Part shown: positions 1 to 10,500 of the stretch, piece by piece
Numbering within the stretch: the first letter of the stretch is position 1
How the letters are laid out: every line of letters begins with the position of its first letter
Assembly: GCA_002394605.1 (NCBI GenBank)
Contig: DGUI01000018.1
Location: forward strand, 1 to 64,000
Length of the DNA: 64,000 nucleotides
Origin: Mageeibacillus sp. UBA4314
Lineage (GTDB): Bacteria; Bacillota; Clostridia; Saccharofermentanales; Saccharofermentanaceae
Reading direction: 5' to 3'
Notes under the pieces: model-generated
What the model saw: the letters and a program-made list of their open reading frames with translations, nothing else
Told to the model about the DNA's origin: nothing
Databases searched by the model: none
Position numbers and translations under genes: made by a program

Positions 1-1
1 C

Positions 2-244
2 GGTAACCGTATCATCAAGCAGATGGGCCTGTTCGTTCCCGTTTACGTGGCATGCGGCGGAGACGAGCTTGACGGCATCGACTATGTACTGGCGACGAAG
101 ATCTTCCGTAAGTTCGAATCGCTCAACCTGGCGATGTTAAGAGATGAACTTAAGGAACTTTGCACCTATATCAATAAATCTTTCGGAAGGGGCAAGATGA
201 ACGAGTCTATCGCTTATCTTGAGAGACTCCAGAAGCTCTTCTAA
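2..244 (+). CDS. 3' end of a probable McrB-like AAA+ ATPase (partial)
   Basis: An open frame runs in from the left edge and stops at 244, giving the last 80 residues of a protein whose start lies outside the window. The visible part (MGLFVPVYVACGGDELDGIDYV, then ATKIFRKFESLN and a helical LERLQKLF tail) resembles the C-terminal lid region of McrB-type AAA+ ATPases, where a block like IDYVLATKILRKFE is common. No Walker motifs can be checked because they would be upstream. The next gene starts 30 bp downstream and has a DUF2357-like N-terminus, a usual partner of such ATPases, which supports the guess. The family assignment is an inference from pattern and context. Confidence 0.5.
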   Translation, partial: GNRIIKQMGLFVPVYVACGGDELDGIDYVLATKIFRKFESLNLAMLRDELKELCTYINKSFGRGKMNESIAYLERLQKLF

Positions 245-274
245 TGATCAGGGCGCGAATGTGAGGGAATTGGT

Positions 275-2704
275 TTGAGAGCTGATTACGACAAGTGGTA
301 TGAGGAATTCAGAGACTCAATGAACATCCTCGAGGAGAACGATCTCTTTGAGGTAATGGACAAGCTTGTCGGAAGCAGCAAAGGCAACATTTCCATGAAC
401 CGCAAGCTCATGGAGAAGGTCATCGACGTATCATGGGTCGAGACGATCGAGAACTCGATAATCCACCTTGATAATATTATAAGAAATCCCGGAAGGACGA
501 TCGTAGATGTTGAAGAGATAGTGCCTATCGCGCTGTCGAGGAAGATCACGGTTGAATCTGTAAAGCACCTTGCACAGCACACGGATCTTATCCAGGAATA
601 CGATAAGAAGACAGGCAAGATAACGCCTTCCAAAGTCCTTAATGTATACAAGGAAGAGAGCCTTGATACATACGAGAACAGGTTCATAAACACGCTGGTC
701 GACAGGCTATATATATTTATCATCACAAGGTACGACAAGCTCTCGCAGATCAACCGCGATGAGGAAGTCTTCACGATGGATTTCGACACGGCGATCGATG
801 ACGGCAGCGGCAACCAGATAAGTCTAAAGATGTCCATCGATACGAGCAAGAGCCTTGAGTCCGTTAATGACCAGGGTGTCACGCTCTGGCAGAGGGTCGA
901 GAAGCTCAAGAAGATGATCGAAGGCTATAAGGGATCAGAGCTTTGCACGACACTCGGAAATAACTTCGTAAGACCACCTATCATGCGTACGAATGCCATC
1001 ATGAAGAATGTCGACCTTAAGTCGTGTCTTGCACTGTGGCAGTATATCCTGAGCTATGAGAATGCAGGTTATGAGATCAATATCGAGGATACCGCGCTGA
1101 AGCCGGAGAGCGGATATGTCTCAGATCTGTATAAGGTCATCGCATGTAATCTCCTGCTGTTCAGGTCATTTACAAATGCAGAGGATTCCTTCAATGAGAT
1201 AGGCAAGAAGAAGCTCAAGCCCGTAGCTCCGAAGGTCGTCAAGAAATACGGCAGAGAGCTCCTCACGGGCAACTTTGACATCCACGCGGATGAGGCCGTT
1301 GGCTATGTATCCGAGGATGGCGAAAGGGTATTCGTCAAGACTGTTCCCGAGAATACGGACGATCTGTTCGAAGAGATCAACAAGGCGATCGAGATCGAGC
1401 GTAATCTCTATGCCCGCAAGGATGCCGAAGAGGCACTAAGACTTGCTGCAGAGGAAGAGAAAGAGAGGCTCAGGCAGGAGAGAGAAGCGCGTCTTGAAGA
1501 GAAGAGACGTGTCGAAGAGGAACGCCGTGCCGAGCGCGAGAGGATCAAGGCGGAGAAGGAAGCCGAAGCCAAGCGCGTTCAGGAAATGCTCGAGAAGAGA
1601 AGAGCAGAGGTCGAAGCCGAGGAACGGGAGAGAGCAAGACTCGAAGCCGAGCGACTTGCAAGGATCGAAGAAGAGCGCAAGCGCAGGGAAGAAGAAGAGA
1701 GGATCGCTGCAGAGAAAGCAAAGATCGCAGAAGAGAAGTCCCAGATCCGTTCCGAACTTGCTGGTGCGGAAGGTCTCGATACAGAGAAATACGACAAGCA
1801 GAAGGATGTTGAGGATCACCAGAGAGCATATGGCAGCATAACCGGAGAAGATATCGATACGGCTGTTGCTGCGATGGAAGAGGTCAGAGAGCGTCGTGAG
1901 GCTGAAGAAGTCGCTGCAGATGCCGGTAAGGTCGCCGTTATATCCGAGAATTTCGAGAACAGCGAAGACAGGTTCGGAGAAGAGGGCGAAGCAGAAGACG
2001 AGAAGTCCTTCCTCGAAGGCAGCATCGTCGAAGAGAAGGAAGAAGTATCCGAAGAAGATGTTGAGGTTGCTGCAGCTGTCATGAGCGAATATGAGCGCAA
2101 CAACGATCCCCGTAAGATCGCTGCCAAGATGAAGCTCGAACAGCAGCGCCGTGAGAAGGAGCGCAAGGAAGAAGAACGTGCTCAGCGTCTTAAGATCGAG
2201 CGCCAGTATTATGAGAGCAAGTCTTTCGAACAAATCAGGAAAGAGTACTCGAAGAATCCGTTCAGGATGCTCCAGAGAGGCTTTGGAACCTTCCTGTTCA
2301 AGGTATTCGGATATATACCTAAGGATACTGATAATCCTGACTACAAGAAGATACTCGCAGAGCGTGCAGCAGCTGCTGAAGAGAAGAAGCGCGAGGTAGA
2401 GATCAGGAACAATATGGAGTTCTATTACAGGAAGTACTCCACCGATACGAAGTATCAGATCAGAAGGGATATTGCTGATATCAAGTTCAGGCGCAAGAAG
2501 AAGAAGGAAATGAAGAACAAGCCGAAGCCTGTTTATGTACCTCCCAAGAGAACGGCTGAAGAGCAGGCTGATATCAACAGACAGATGAAGATACTCTACA
2601 AGGAATACCGCGTGGGATTCTTCGAGAGCATAAGAAGACAGATAAAAGCTATGTCAAAGGAGGAACAGGAGAAGGAGCTTAAGAGAGCTCTTGGTGAGAA
2701 CTGA
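275..2704 (+). CDS. DUF2357-like protein with long coiled coil
   Basis: An 809-aa protein. The start is TTG at 275, chosen because GAGGG sits 7 nt upstream. Residues about 1-370 contain the block SLDTYENRFINTLVDRL, typical of DUF2357/McrC-like partners of McrB ATPases. From about 378 to 495 there is a long charged coiled coil (runs of EEERKRREEEE type), then an acidic stretch to about 600 and a basic C-terminus. I see no PD-(D/E)xK nuclease motif like the one that often ends DUF2357 proteins, so a restriction role is doubtful. It overlaps the signal peptidase gene by 1 bp (TGATG), so it is probably co-translated with the surface-export genes. A scaffold or assembly role at the membrane would fit but is inference. 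Confidence 0.6.
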   Translation: MRADYDKWYEEFRDSMNILEENDLFEVMDKLVGSSKGNISMNRKLMEKVIDVSWVETIENSIIHLDNIIRNPGRTIVDVEEIVPIALSRKITVESVKHLAQHTDLIQEYDKKTGKITPSKVLNVYKEESLDTYENRFINTLVDRLYIFIITRYDKLSQINRDEEVFTMDFDTAIDDGSGNQISLKMSIDTSKSLESVNDQGVTLWQRVEKLKKMIEGYKGSELCTTLGNNFVRPPIMRTNAIMKNVDLKSCLALWQYILSYENAGYEINIEDTALKPESGYVSDLYKVIACNLLLFRSFTNAEDSFNEIGKKKLKPVAPKVVKKYGRELLTGNFDIHADEAVGYVSEDGERVFVKTVPENTDDLFEEINKAIEIERNLYARKDAEEALRLAAEEEKERLRQEREARLEEKRRVEEERRAERERIKAEKEAEAKRVQEMLEKRRAEVEAEERERARLEAERLARIEEERKRREEEERIAAEKAKIAEEKSQIRSELAGAEGLDTEKYDKQKDVEDHQRAYGSITGEDIDTAVAAMEEVRERREAEEVAADAGKVAVISENFENSEDRFGEEGEAEDEKSFLEGSIVEEKEEVSEEDVEVAAAVMSEYERNNDPRKIAAKMKLEQQRREKERKEEERAQRLKIERQYYESKSFEQIRKEYSKNPFRMLQRGFGTFLFKVFGYIPKDTDNPDYKKILAERAAAAEEKKREVEIRNNMEFYYRKYSTDTKYQIRRDIADIKFRRKKKKEMKNKPKPVYVPPKRTAEEQADINRQMKILYKEYRVGFFESIRRQIKAMSKEEQEKELKRALGEN

Positions 2705-3423
2705 TGATAAGAAGGATAAACAAGGACGGCGTAAGCAGCTTTAAGCGTGCTCTGGAGATACTATCTTCGCTGCTCCTTGTCGCGGCAGTGATCTTTACGG
2801 CATATGTGATGATCAATACGGCAAGGGGACATGCAGTCTCGATCTTCGGGAACTACACACTTAAGGTCGTCACGGGATCCATGGAGCCTACGATAATGAC
2901 CGGAGACTTCATCATCGTGCACAAGGCGCAGCCGTCAGAGCTGGGGGTGAATGACATCATAACATTCTACTCCGACGATCCCGAGACTAAGGATCTGCTC
3001 ATAACCCACCGCATCATCGGCATCAAGGAGGACGGCACTTACATCACGAAAGGCGATGCCAACAACATAGAAGACCATGTTGCGGCAAGACCCGAAAGAG
3101 TGCTCGGCAAATACGTCCGCAAGGCAAGATATCTCGGTCTGATCTCTTCCTTCGCGGACACCCGCAAACTGATATTGCTGCTTGTCATAATACCAATGCT
3201 GGTGATATCGATATTTGAAGTGAAGAGCTTGGCGGCTGTGTGGAAGAAGGTAAGACAGGATGCCGGATCTGAACTTACGGAAGAACAGATCAGACAGCAG
3301 GAGATCGACAGGATCAAGAAGCTTGCTGTGGAGGAATATATGAAGAAGGAAAACGAGAAAGAAACGGAAGAATTAGAAGAAGAGGTTAACGAAAGCGATG
3401 GCGAAGAAGAAAGAGACAGCTAA
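2704..3423 (+). CDS. sipW: Signal peptidase I, ER-type (SipW-like)
   Basis: A 239-aa membrane serine protease of family S26. An N-terminal membrane segment (about residues 15-35) is followed by VVTGSMEPTIMTGD with the nucleophile Ser in GSMEPT. The general base region reads LLITHRIIGI, with His in place of the Lys of bacterial type I peptidases; this is the mark of the ER/SipW subclass. KGDANNIED is the third conserved box. A second membrane segment (about 156-177) precedes a charged C-terminal tail of about 60 residues. SipW enzymes process TasA/camelysin-type exported proteins, and three such candidates plus a giant surface protein follow, so these are the likely substrates. The start overlaps the upstream stop by 1 bp. 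Confidence 0.85.
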   Translation: MIRRINKDGVSSFKRALEILSSLLLVAAVIFTAYVMINTARGHAVSIFGNYTLKVVTGSMEPTIMTGDFIIVHKAQPSELGVNDIITFYSDDPETKDLLITHRIIGIKEDGTYITKGDANNIEDHVAARPERVLGKYVRKARYLGLISSFADTRKLILLLVIIPMLVISIFEVKSLAAVWKKVRQDAGSELTEEQIRQQEIDRIKKLAVEEYMKKENEKETEELEEEVNESDGEEERDS

Positions 3424-3910
3424 GGACCTGGTGCAATACACCTATCGTGATAACGGACAGGAGTTCATCATGAAGCGTAAGATGGTCAGTGCGATCATCG
3501 TAGCACTCCTGTTTGCCATAGCCCTGGCAGTCTTCATCGCGCTCTACATAGACGAACGGGCCAAAGTCCAGCAGACCTACAAGAGGCAGTACGGGCTTTG
3601 CATAGAGAAAGTGATCTACGACATCGACTCTTATAACGGAGCTGAAGGTGATCATGAGTTCAGATACAGAAGGTTGGTCGCAGACATGAATTCTGTCGCT
3701 TCTTTCGCGTTTCTGCTGGATGACCTTGAGATAACTGGCCAGCAGAAAACGGTCAACGAATTATATACAGCTTTTCTCAAGTATCCCGTCCAGATGAAGG
3801 AGAAACTTGAGGAGGCAAAAACGGCCTTAGAAGACATCAATGCGAACCTCGACAAGGGCTATGACGAAGCCCAGGCCATCGTGGATTCCATTGACTTAAA
3901 GGGCTACTGA
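3398..3910 (+). CDS. Single-pass membrane protein of unknown function
   Basis: A 170-aa protein that I do not recognise. Residues 1-25 are charged, a membrane segment follows (about 30-50, MVSAIIVALLFAIALAVFIALYI), and the remaining 120 residues are mostly helical and outside the membrane, ending with a coiled-coil-like stretch (EKLEEAKTALEDINANLDKG). It overlaps the end of the signal peptidase gene by 26 bp, which points to one transcript. With one anchor and an external helical domain it could be an accessory to the export of the neighbouring surface proteins, but nothing in the sequence proves this. Confidence 0.6.
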   Translation: MAKKKETAKDLVQYTYRDNGQEFIMKRKMVSAIIVALLFAIALAVFIALYIDERAKVQQTYKRQYGLCIEKVIYDIDSYNGAEGDHEFRYRRLVADMNSVASFAFLLDDLEITGQQKTVNELYTAFLKYPVQMKEKLEEAKTALEDINANLDKGYDEAQAIVDSIDLKGY

Positions 3911-3942
3911 TCTTAAAATCAAGTAAAGGAAGGTACATTGCC

Positions 3943-4167
3943 ATGAGTGAGAAGGGAAGACTTAAGAGAGAGATAAATACCTGCAGGAAGACTATCATCG
4001 AGATAGAGCGCAAGCGCTCGCGTTCGCAGTCTGCCCTTGTTCAGGCGATCCTTCTGCAGGAAGAACCTAACGACGCTGACGTTGAGTGGTTCAATAAGTA
4101 CACGGGCGAGATCACTGCCTGCCGTAACCATATGATCGAGCTGCAGAAGAAGCTGGATTCGCTGTAA
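3943..4167 (+). CDS. Small coiled-coil protein, unknown
   Basis: A 74-aa charged protein (MSEKGRLKREINTCRKTIIE...) without signal peptide or membrane segment. Almost the whole length is predicted helical with heptad-like spacing. AAGGAAGG sits 10 nt upstream of the ATG. It is the last gene before the terminator at 4207-4240, so it closes the first transcription unit of the surface locus. No family recognised. Confidence 0.55.
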   Translation: MSEKGRLKREINTCRKTIIEIERKRSRSQSALVQAILLQEEPNDADVEWFNKYTGEITACRNHMIELQKKLDSL

Positions 4168-4206
4168 AGAGCGGGCGTTAGACGTTTAAGAATATTTGAG
4201 TATTAG

Positions 4207-4240
4207 AGAGCTGCCTCGGAGGGGGCAGCTCTATTGTTGT
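4207..4240 (+). terminator. Rho-independent terminator
   Basis: AGAGCTGCC and GGCAGCTCT form a perfect 9-bp stem with an 8-nt loop, followed by a T-rich tail (ATTGTTGTG). It ends the unit that carries the signal peptidase and separates it from the TasA-like genes. Confidence 0.75.
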
Positions 4241-4547
4241 GATTTGTTATCGATCGTGGTTTGAAACTTGAAATATCGACTATACTCCTTTGGGAGTATA
4301 CATTCGAGTGGCGTGCAAAAGACCTCGGATCAGACACGACAGGCATCCCCGGGGTGTGCAACAGAGCTTGAAAGTATTAATAGCCTGCAATCAAATTGTG
4401 ACAATCCTGTGAATTTTGTTCATTATTCAGATTTACCTATATTCCGCAAACCTCGTGTTTTATTGCCTTTGCAAGCATTTGATGGTAAAATTATTATGCC
4501 ATAATTCAATCTGGGGTAGTCTACCCTGATGAGGAAAGGAGTAACCG
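4241..4547 (+). other. Gene-free leader region upstream of the TasA-like genes
   Basis: About 300 bp between the terminator and the GTG start at 4548. It holds an 8-bp hairpin (GGAGTATA arms, 4281-4300), a GC-rich patch near 4350, and a small hairpin GGGTAG-T-CTACCC (about 4514-4527) just before the ribosome binding site AGGAG. A 78-codon open frame (4268-4504) crosses it but has no ribosome binding site and an implausible composition. The layout fits a structured 5' leader. I could not match it to a known riboswitch, and the two c-di-GMP classes do not fit. Confidence 0.4.
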
Positions 4548-5558
4548 GTGCCTGATAGGAAAAGGACAGATGATAGCACGAAGAACAGACGTAAAGCGTT
4601 ATCCAAGGCGATAATCCTACTTTTACTTGCTTTTCTGGTCTTCATCTTTGCCACCATCGCGTGGTTTGTTATGAATCGTTCTAATAGTGCTTCAGGTATG
4701 GGAGTAAAGGTTGCATCAGATCCATATTACATCGTACCTCTTAACGGAAGCGACAGCATCTACACGGGATATCAGGAATTGATCAGTGGTGACAGTTCTG
4801 ACGGATTAATGGTCTGGCAAATGACTCAAGAAGCTAATATGGATAACTTTGATGCGAATACTGACGCCGGCATCAGACCCGGTTCCTTTGGGAAGATCGG
4901 TTTCTATGTAAAGCCGAATGAATCCTACGTTAATCTTGACCTCACTTTCCGAATTGCGGGATATAAATATTCCGAGACAACGGATCCTCAGACCGGAGAG
5001 ATCACGTCCCAGACTATGACAGAGGTCACAAGTGATGAACTGAAAGGCTATCTTGCAGGCCACATATTGCTCTTCGAGAATAGAACCGATACTACTGATC
5101 CCGTAACCGGTAGAACGACTTACACCTATTCAGATCCGATCCTGACAAATAGTGATTTCAACCGTGTGATCAGCAACAGGCAGTTCTTGGCAGCAGATGA
5201 GAACACACCGGTATATATCTACTGGGTATGGGCTGAGACACTCAGTACTCTTGTGGATGTAAGGGGGCCTAATCCTAATATCAGAACGGTTCCTCTGTGC
5301 GTTGATGATCCTTCGGATGTTGATGACAGTTATGACAGGATAGTAAATGACATTCTGGACAACCCCGGTAGATATGTCTACAGGTATTCCCAGTCTTCTT
5401 CAGCATATTCGGAGGACTACGGACATCTTACTCCTGCCATTATTGCTCAGAAGTATGAGACTTACGGAACACAGTTTGACCGAGCGGATAATGAGATAGG
5501 TATGTACGTTGACTACGTAACACTGAAGATGGTTTCTAACATCCATGAAGGTACCTGA
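4548..5558 (+). CDS. TasA/camelysin-like membrane-anchored surface protein
   Basis: A 336-aa protein starting at GTG with AGGAG 7 nt upstream. Residues about 20-45 form one hydrophobic segment ending in FATIAWFVMNR, a pattern typical of SipW-dependent signal peptides, followed by a Ser/Asn-rich stretch and a long beta-rich ectodomain with many Asp/Thr/Tyr residues. It is first in a row of three proteins of similar build (4548-7484), all upstream of the giant protein. Likely exported and processed by the SipW-like peptidase encoded at 2704-3423. No catalytic motif is visible. The family name is a structural analogy and not a confirmed domain match. Confidence 0.55.
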   Translation: MPDRKRTDDSTKNRRKALSKAIILLLLAFLVFIFATIAWFVMNRSNSASGMGVKVASDPYYIVPLNGSDSIYTGYQELISGDSSDGLMVWQMTQEANMDNFDANTDAGIRPGSFGKIGFYVKPNESYVNLDLTFRIAGYKYSETTDPQTGEITSQTMTEVTSDELKGYLAGHILLFENRTDTTDPVTGRTTYTYSDPILTNSDFNRVISNRQFLAADENTPVYIYWVWAETLSTLVDVRGPNPNIRTVPLCVDDPSDVDDSYDRIVNDILDNPGRYVYRYSQSSSAYSEDYGHLTPAIIAQKYETYGTQFDRADNEIGMYVDYVTLKMVSNIHEGT

Positions 5559-5599
5559 GGTGTACATAAAAGACTTGATAGAAAAGGAGGTGAGACGGG

Positions 5600-6442
5600 A
5601 TGAAGCTGATAACAAAGACAAATGAAAACTTTCAGAATATGAACAAAAGGCAGAAGACTGAAGCTGTCATCGCGTCTGTGCTCACAATTCTTTTCTTTAT
5701 CGGACTTCCCGTTTTCGCTTGGTTTGCCTATTCAACGGGCTTGAAGACCATCACCAAGATCAAGGATCCCGGCGAGATCATCATCAGGGCAGGTAAGAGC
5801 GACCAGGAAGAGGCAGATGCTGATCCTGCAGTTAATTTCGAGCTTAAAGACATCGATATCGAAGCTATAGCAAATGGCGGAACTGAGAGACATGTATTCA
5901 GCGTAAAGCCCGGAGATTACAATCCGCAGTATGACTTGATCCTTGCGCATACGACTAATATACCTATCGTATACACTTTGTACAAGGCGGAGTATGTGAC
6001 TGCTGCAGACGTGGCACAAATGTCTGATGCAGAGAAGAAAGAGAAGATCGCCGTGTATACTCCTTTAGAAGAGACGGTGGTGGTTTATTACAAGAAGTCC
6101 GGCAGCGGCAGTGCTATCGCCATGACACCTCTTAATGAAGATTCGGCCAGTGCTGCGACCTACGGCAGAACACTTGCATTACGCAACGGAACTTATTATA
6201 CCAACACCTACATTTCCGGAGATGATCCTGAGGTTTATTCAGTTCCTATCTATTCCATGACGACCAACCCGATCAGCCATCCTGAGGATTCAGATGATGC
6301 TTACGATTATTTCATCCTCGAGATCACGTGGGATGAGGATGCGGTCACCGGAGAAGATTTTAAATACTCCAACTGGAATGAGGCAGACAATAACAAAGAA
6401 ACAGACATGATATATATCACGGCTCACAAGCATACGAGCTGA
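5600..6442 (+). CDS. TasA/camelysin-like membrane-anchored surface protein
   Basis: A 280-aa protein with AAGGAGG 9 nt before the ATG. A hydrophobic segment (about residues 23-42) ends in PVFAWFAYSTG, again SipW-signal-like. The rest is a beta-rich ectodomain with an FSVKPGDYNPQYDLILAHTT stretch, which looks like the start of a sandwich domain similar to TasA/CalY (those have a TxxxKPGD-like block). It lies 41 bp after the preceding surface protein and 25 bp before the next. Probable structural or fibre subunit, by inference. Confidence 0.55.
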   Translation: MKLITKTNENFQNMNKRQKTEAVIASVLTILFFIGLPVFAWFAYSTGLKTITKIKDPGEIIIRAGKSDQEEADADPAVNFELKDIDIEAIANGGTERHVFSVKPGDYNPQYDLILAHTTNIPIVYTLYKAEYVTAADVAQMSDAEKKEKIAVYTPLEETVVVYYKKSGSGSAIAMTPLNEDSASAATYGRTLALRNGTYYTNTYISGDDPEVYSVPIYSMTTNPISHPEDSDDAYDYFILEITWDEDAVTGEDFKYSNWNEADNNKETDMIYITAHKHTS

Positions 6443-6467
6443 TGGACGGAAGGAGAACTAAGGCAGC

Positions 6468-7484
6468 ATGAAAGGCAAAATTGAAAAATTGAATAACATG
6501 CTCAAAAAGAACTGGACGAGAGTCTGGCTCGTTTGCATGATCATTGCCTTAGGAAGCCTTGTTGCTTATGCAGCTTATACCGAGGTATCTTCCATCAAGC
6601 GAGTCGTATCGACTCAGGATTCCCCCAGTGAGCCCTTCTCCTCAAATTGTATGAGGAAAGACATCACAAGCCGCAGACTTACAGCAGAAGCTTTTGATGT
6701 ATGGGTATGCAACTTCGATCAGAACTTCCCGAAAGATTACAGCAGCACTGAGATCACGTATACTATGGAGGCGGAGCTTAAGGTCAAGATAGGACCTACG
6801 TACTACAGCTTTTCGGATCTACAGAGTCATGTAACTCCCGAAGAATATAGTGCCTATGTAACAAAAGCCGCTAATTATTCCATATACAAAAAACAGGACG
6901 ATTATTCAGGAGTAGTTGATCCTATCGTTACCAAGTACTTTAATAGCGGAAACAACTTCACTGTAACTTTTGCTTCTGATACACTTGCGGCAAATAAATC
7001 TTCAACGGATATATATACTGTAAATGTTGATCCTGCTGATCTCAATAATCCTGAGACACAGTTCTTTGTATTTGTTACGGCAGATCCGAACGGTGCATTA
7101 AGTACTCTTTCTGCACGTCTTTATGCTACCAAAAACAGTGAAGAACAAGCTGCATGGCGTGGTGAGATCCTGGAAGATTTGACAAGTGGAAAAGATTATG
7201 ATTTCTACAATTATATCGTAACCGGAAGCGGCAGTGGAACGGTGAAGATATACTGGGATGATAGCGTATTTGAACTGAACAAGTTTTTCCTTGATATTGA
7301 GACTTTGACAGTAGAAGATTCAGACGATTCCACAAATTATAACGGATGGAAGATGGTTGAAATTCAAGTTAATTCAGCGACTAAGAAGAGCCGCTATGAG
7401 ATTCAGCTTTTTAAGGTGCAGGAAGATGATTCAGTTGCAGATCCGTCGGCACACATTGCCTGCGTTTTTGAAGCACCGGATTAA
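6468..7484 (+). CDS. Exported surface protein of the SipW locus
   Basis: A 338-aa protein. The N-terminus is basic, then one hydrophobic segment (about residues 18-35, WLVCMIIALGSLVAYAAYTE) consistent with a signal peptide or anchor. The remainder is a soluble ectodomain with no recognised motif, only two Cys after the signal region, and many Asp/Ser/Thr. It follows the two TasA-like genes and precedes the giant protein by about 40 bp, so all four are likely one transcript and one export pathway. Confidence 0.5.
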   Translation: MKGKIEKLNNMLKKNWTRVWLVCMIIALGSLVAYAAYTEVSSIKRVVSTQDSPSEPFSSNCMRKDITSRRLTAEAFDVWVCNFDQNFPKDYSSTEITYTMEAELKVKIGPTYYSFSDLQSHVTPEEYSAYVTKAANYSIYKKQDDYSGVVDPIVTKYFNSGNNFTVTFASDTLAANKSSTDIYTVNVDPADLNNPETQFFVFVTADPNGALSTLSARLYATKNSEEQAAWRGEILEDLTSGKDYDFYNYIVTGSGSGTVKIYWDDSVFELNKFFLDIETLTVEDSDDSTNYNGWKMVEIQVNSATKKSRYEIQLFKVQEDDSVADPSAHIACVFEAPD

Positions 7485-7524
7485 CAAAAGCTGATTGGAC
7501 TCTTTAACGGTGAGGTGATTGAAA

Positions 7525-10500
7525 GTGAAAAGAATAGATAAATACACCGCAGATAATAGCCCGAATCGTAACGGCAGGGGCAAGCGGTTTAATAAAAGAA
7601 AAACAGGATGCAAAGTGATAAGCGCGATGCTTGCCACTATGCTGTTTATGAATTCTGTAGCTTTTGACGGACTTGAAGAATTGTTCAGCATACCCGAGTT
7701 GCCGAGTCTTTCTGACTTACTCCCGGACTGGGCATCCGGCAGAAACGCGGTCAAAGCCGCTGATGAATATGAGGATAAATGGTCCGGTGATCACTCACCT
7801 GCCCTTACTACTGCGGAGGATGTGGTTGCTTACAGCTGGCTTTATCAGAATAATGCTACATTTGCAGCTGATCATTGTGCAGACATTATCACTATTGCTT
7901 TTACAAGCAGCGCGGCCGATGCTAATAAACTCGGAACGGATTTCCAGGGAATCGGAACATCAGATAATCCTTTTGAAGGAACTGTAAAACTCGGTTCCTC
8001 AGGGTCTTATTCGATTCAGACGCACAGGGCTTTTTTCTCCTATATTTCTGATAAGGCCCAATTGACTGACGCGAATGGCGCGCTTGTGTACATGAACCTT
8101 ATACGTCTTTCATCCGTAGGGGATGATTCAAGCGCTCCGCTTTTTGCTGATCATGTTATTCATGATAACAGCGTTAGTACTGCAGCCAATTGGAAAGTAG
8201 AAATAAGCGGCAGTAATAAAACTTTCTCCGGTGCGGTAGGAGAGGTTGGAGATGGAGCATTAGTAAACCTCGATTTCAAAAATACTGCAAATCCTAACGT
8301 TGTCGCGAATGCTGCATATAGCGCAAGTGATCCGTCCGCACTTACGGATGCCGGACTTTTTGCAGGTTCTATTGGAGCCGGAGCTCAGTACACAGTCATC
8401 TATGACGGCAGTTTTGATAAGAAGATCACATCTGCAAACGGCAACGCAGGCACCTTTGTCGGTACAATGGAATCCGGTTCTTCACTCACCGTTGTAACTT
8501 CGTGTACATCTACATCGTCAACTGTCGAAGCGAGCGGCTCGGATGATGGCAAGGGTTATGCAGGCGGTCTTGTAGGAAAAGCTGACTCAACAACAGAGAT
8601 CCATTTAAAGACTTCGGTATCTGCGGCAGATTCACTTTTGTCATCTCTTACAGTCGGTGGTACCGTTACGGCAACATCAGGTGCAGGCGGATTGTATGGT
8701 TATTACAAAATAGTGGTTGCTTCAAGTGGCAATGCCTCAAGTGGTAATACACGTGCTCTCCCTACTGACAAGCCGGAAGCAGAGGAAGAGACATCTCCCA
8801 AGGATACTAAGAAAAAAACTGAAGATACAAGCGAGACGGAGAGCAGTAACAAGGATGATTCATCAAAAGATGCTTCAGAAAAAGAAAACAGTGAAGCTGA
8901 AGAATCATCCCCTACTGATAGTTCTGAAAGTTCAGAAAAATCCGAAGATAGTACTGTCGAAAGTGTGAAGGAGGATAAGACGGATTCTACGGAACCGGAA
9001 AAAGACAACAAGGACAGCGACAGCAAGCCGAAGAAAGATTCTTCAGATGATAAGCCTTCGACCAAAGATAGTTCCGAGAGTGTTCCGGAGGACAAGGAAA
9101 GTTCTGAAGAAAAGGAAGAAAAAACAGAAGAGGATGTACTTGAGGTTGCAGCCAATCTTAATGAGAAAAAGAGCGGTCGTTCCCGCGTGCTTAAAGCTGC
9201 ACCCAAATCAAGATCGGCTACGTTCACCATTGATCTGAAAGATTATACCGTAACAGCTACATCATACGCTAAATATTGTGGCGGTCTGTTTGGCGTCCTT
9301 GAAGCTGAACGTGATGTTAAGATTACAAATACCGGTTCCTCTGCTAAAACATACACTTCCGGTACGGGCAGTGACTATGAGACCACAGGCTACTATGGCG
9401 GCGTGGCAGGAAGATTTGAATCTTCAGCACTTGCTAATACAACGACGCTTGAGAGCCTTGAAGTAAGTCCTACAGCAAGCACAAAGTTCAAAGCTTTTGG
9501 CGGCGTGTTCGGTATTGTTGGCGGCGCGACATATGTTAAGGCAGACGATGTATCTGTAACTGCAACTGGCACAGCCCAGAGATCTGGCAGCCCCGCTTTC
9601 TTTGGCGGACTTGTTGGTGCAACATCAAGTACCAAGGGAGTATTCATTGATCTTGGTGATTTTACCCTTGATACCGGATCCGAGAGTTTCAAAGGTGGCG
9701 GCGTGGTCGGTCATTTCTACAAAGGTGTACTGCGATTTAGCGGTACTACCGATATGTCTGATGCAAAGTGCGCAAGCGGTGATCATTGCGGTCAGCTTAT
9801 AGGCGATAATGATAATGTTTTGGTATATGCGCTTGGTACAGGTTCTAACGGAACGGCATATGAAAGCGGTTGGACTTTCAAACGCTCCAATTCTTCCAAG
9901 GCAGATGATCTCGGCACTTGGGGTGAGGTCGTACGCATAAGTGATGTGGAAACAGATATTCTCACCTATAACGATACTGCTCACACTGTAACATTAAAAG
10001 CCCCTGTCACGTCAATGGGTACACCTACGGATTTTACAAAGACCGCACTCAATATCCAGCTCAATCAGGGCGAAGATTATGATTGCCTTCTTTTTGCCAA
10101 TAAGACAAATAAGAGGTCTGTGCTTCTTGGTTCTAGTCTCACTATAAGTGCGAATATATCCCTTGTCGGTACAGGCATCACAGGGCTTATGCGCGACGGT
10201 GGCGATGTTTCTGAGTTAGGAACATTTACAGGTACACTTGATGGTACAAATGGTTCAGATGTATTCAAGATCACTCTTGCAACGGGGGAAGTATATGGCC
10301 GTGATTCATCAGGCAATGCAGTAACTGCATCCACTGAAGGCGCAGGTCAGATCTATCGTCACCAGCACACCGGTTTGTTCTCTGTTCTTGGCGGAACAGT
10401 ATCAAATCTTGAGATAGCAGGTACCATTACTGTCCGCAATCTTGTGGATGGTATGAACATCGGATCTGTTGCGTCAAGAAACAACGGAAGCGTAACCCTC

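Noticed and set aside
1436..2233. Long minus-strand open frame (265 aa) and two shorter ones opposite the coiled-coil gene
   Set aside because: Composition mirrors the repetitive Glu/Arg/Lys codons of the plus-strand gene; no ribosome binding site; typical shadow of a coiled-coil region.
4268..4504. 78-codon plus-strand open frame in the leader of the TasA-like genes
   Set aside because: No ribosome binding site, no recognisable protein features, and it spans hairpins; treated as non-coding.
4241..4547. c-di-GMP (GEMM) riboswitch before the surface genes
   Set aside because: Conserved core sequences of either class are not present.
8703..9230. 175-codon minus-strand frame within the giant surface gene
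   Set aside because: Ser/Leu/Val-rich mirror of the Ser/Glu/Lys linker; a shadow.
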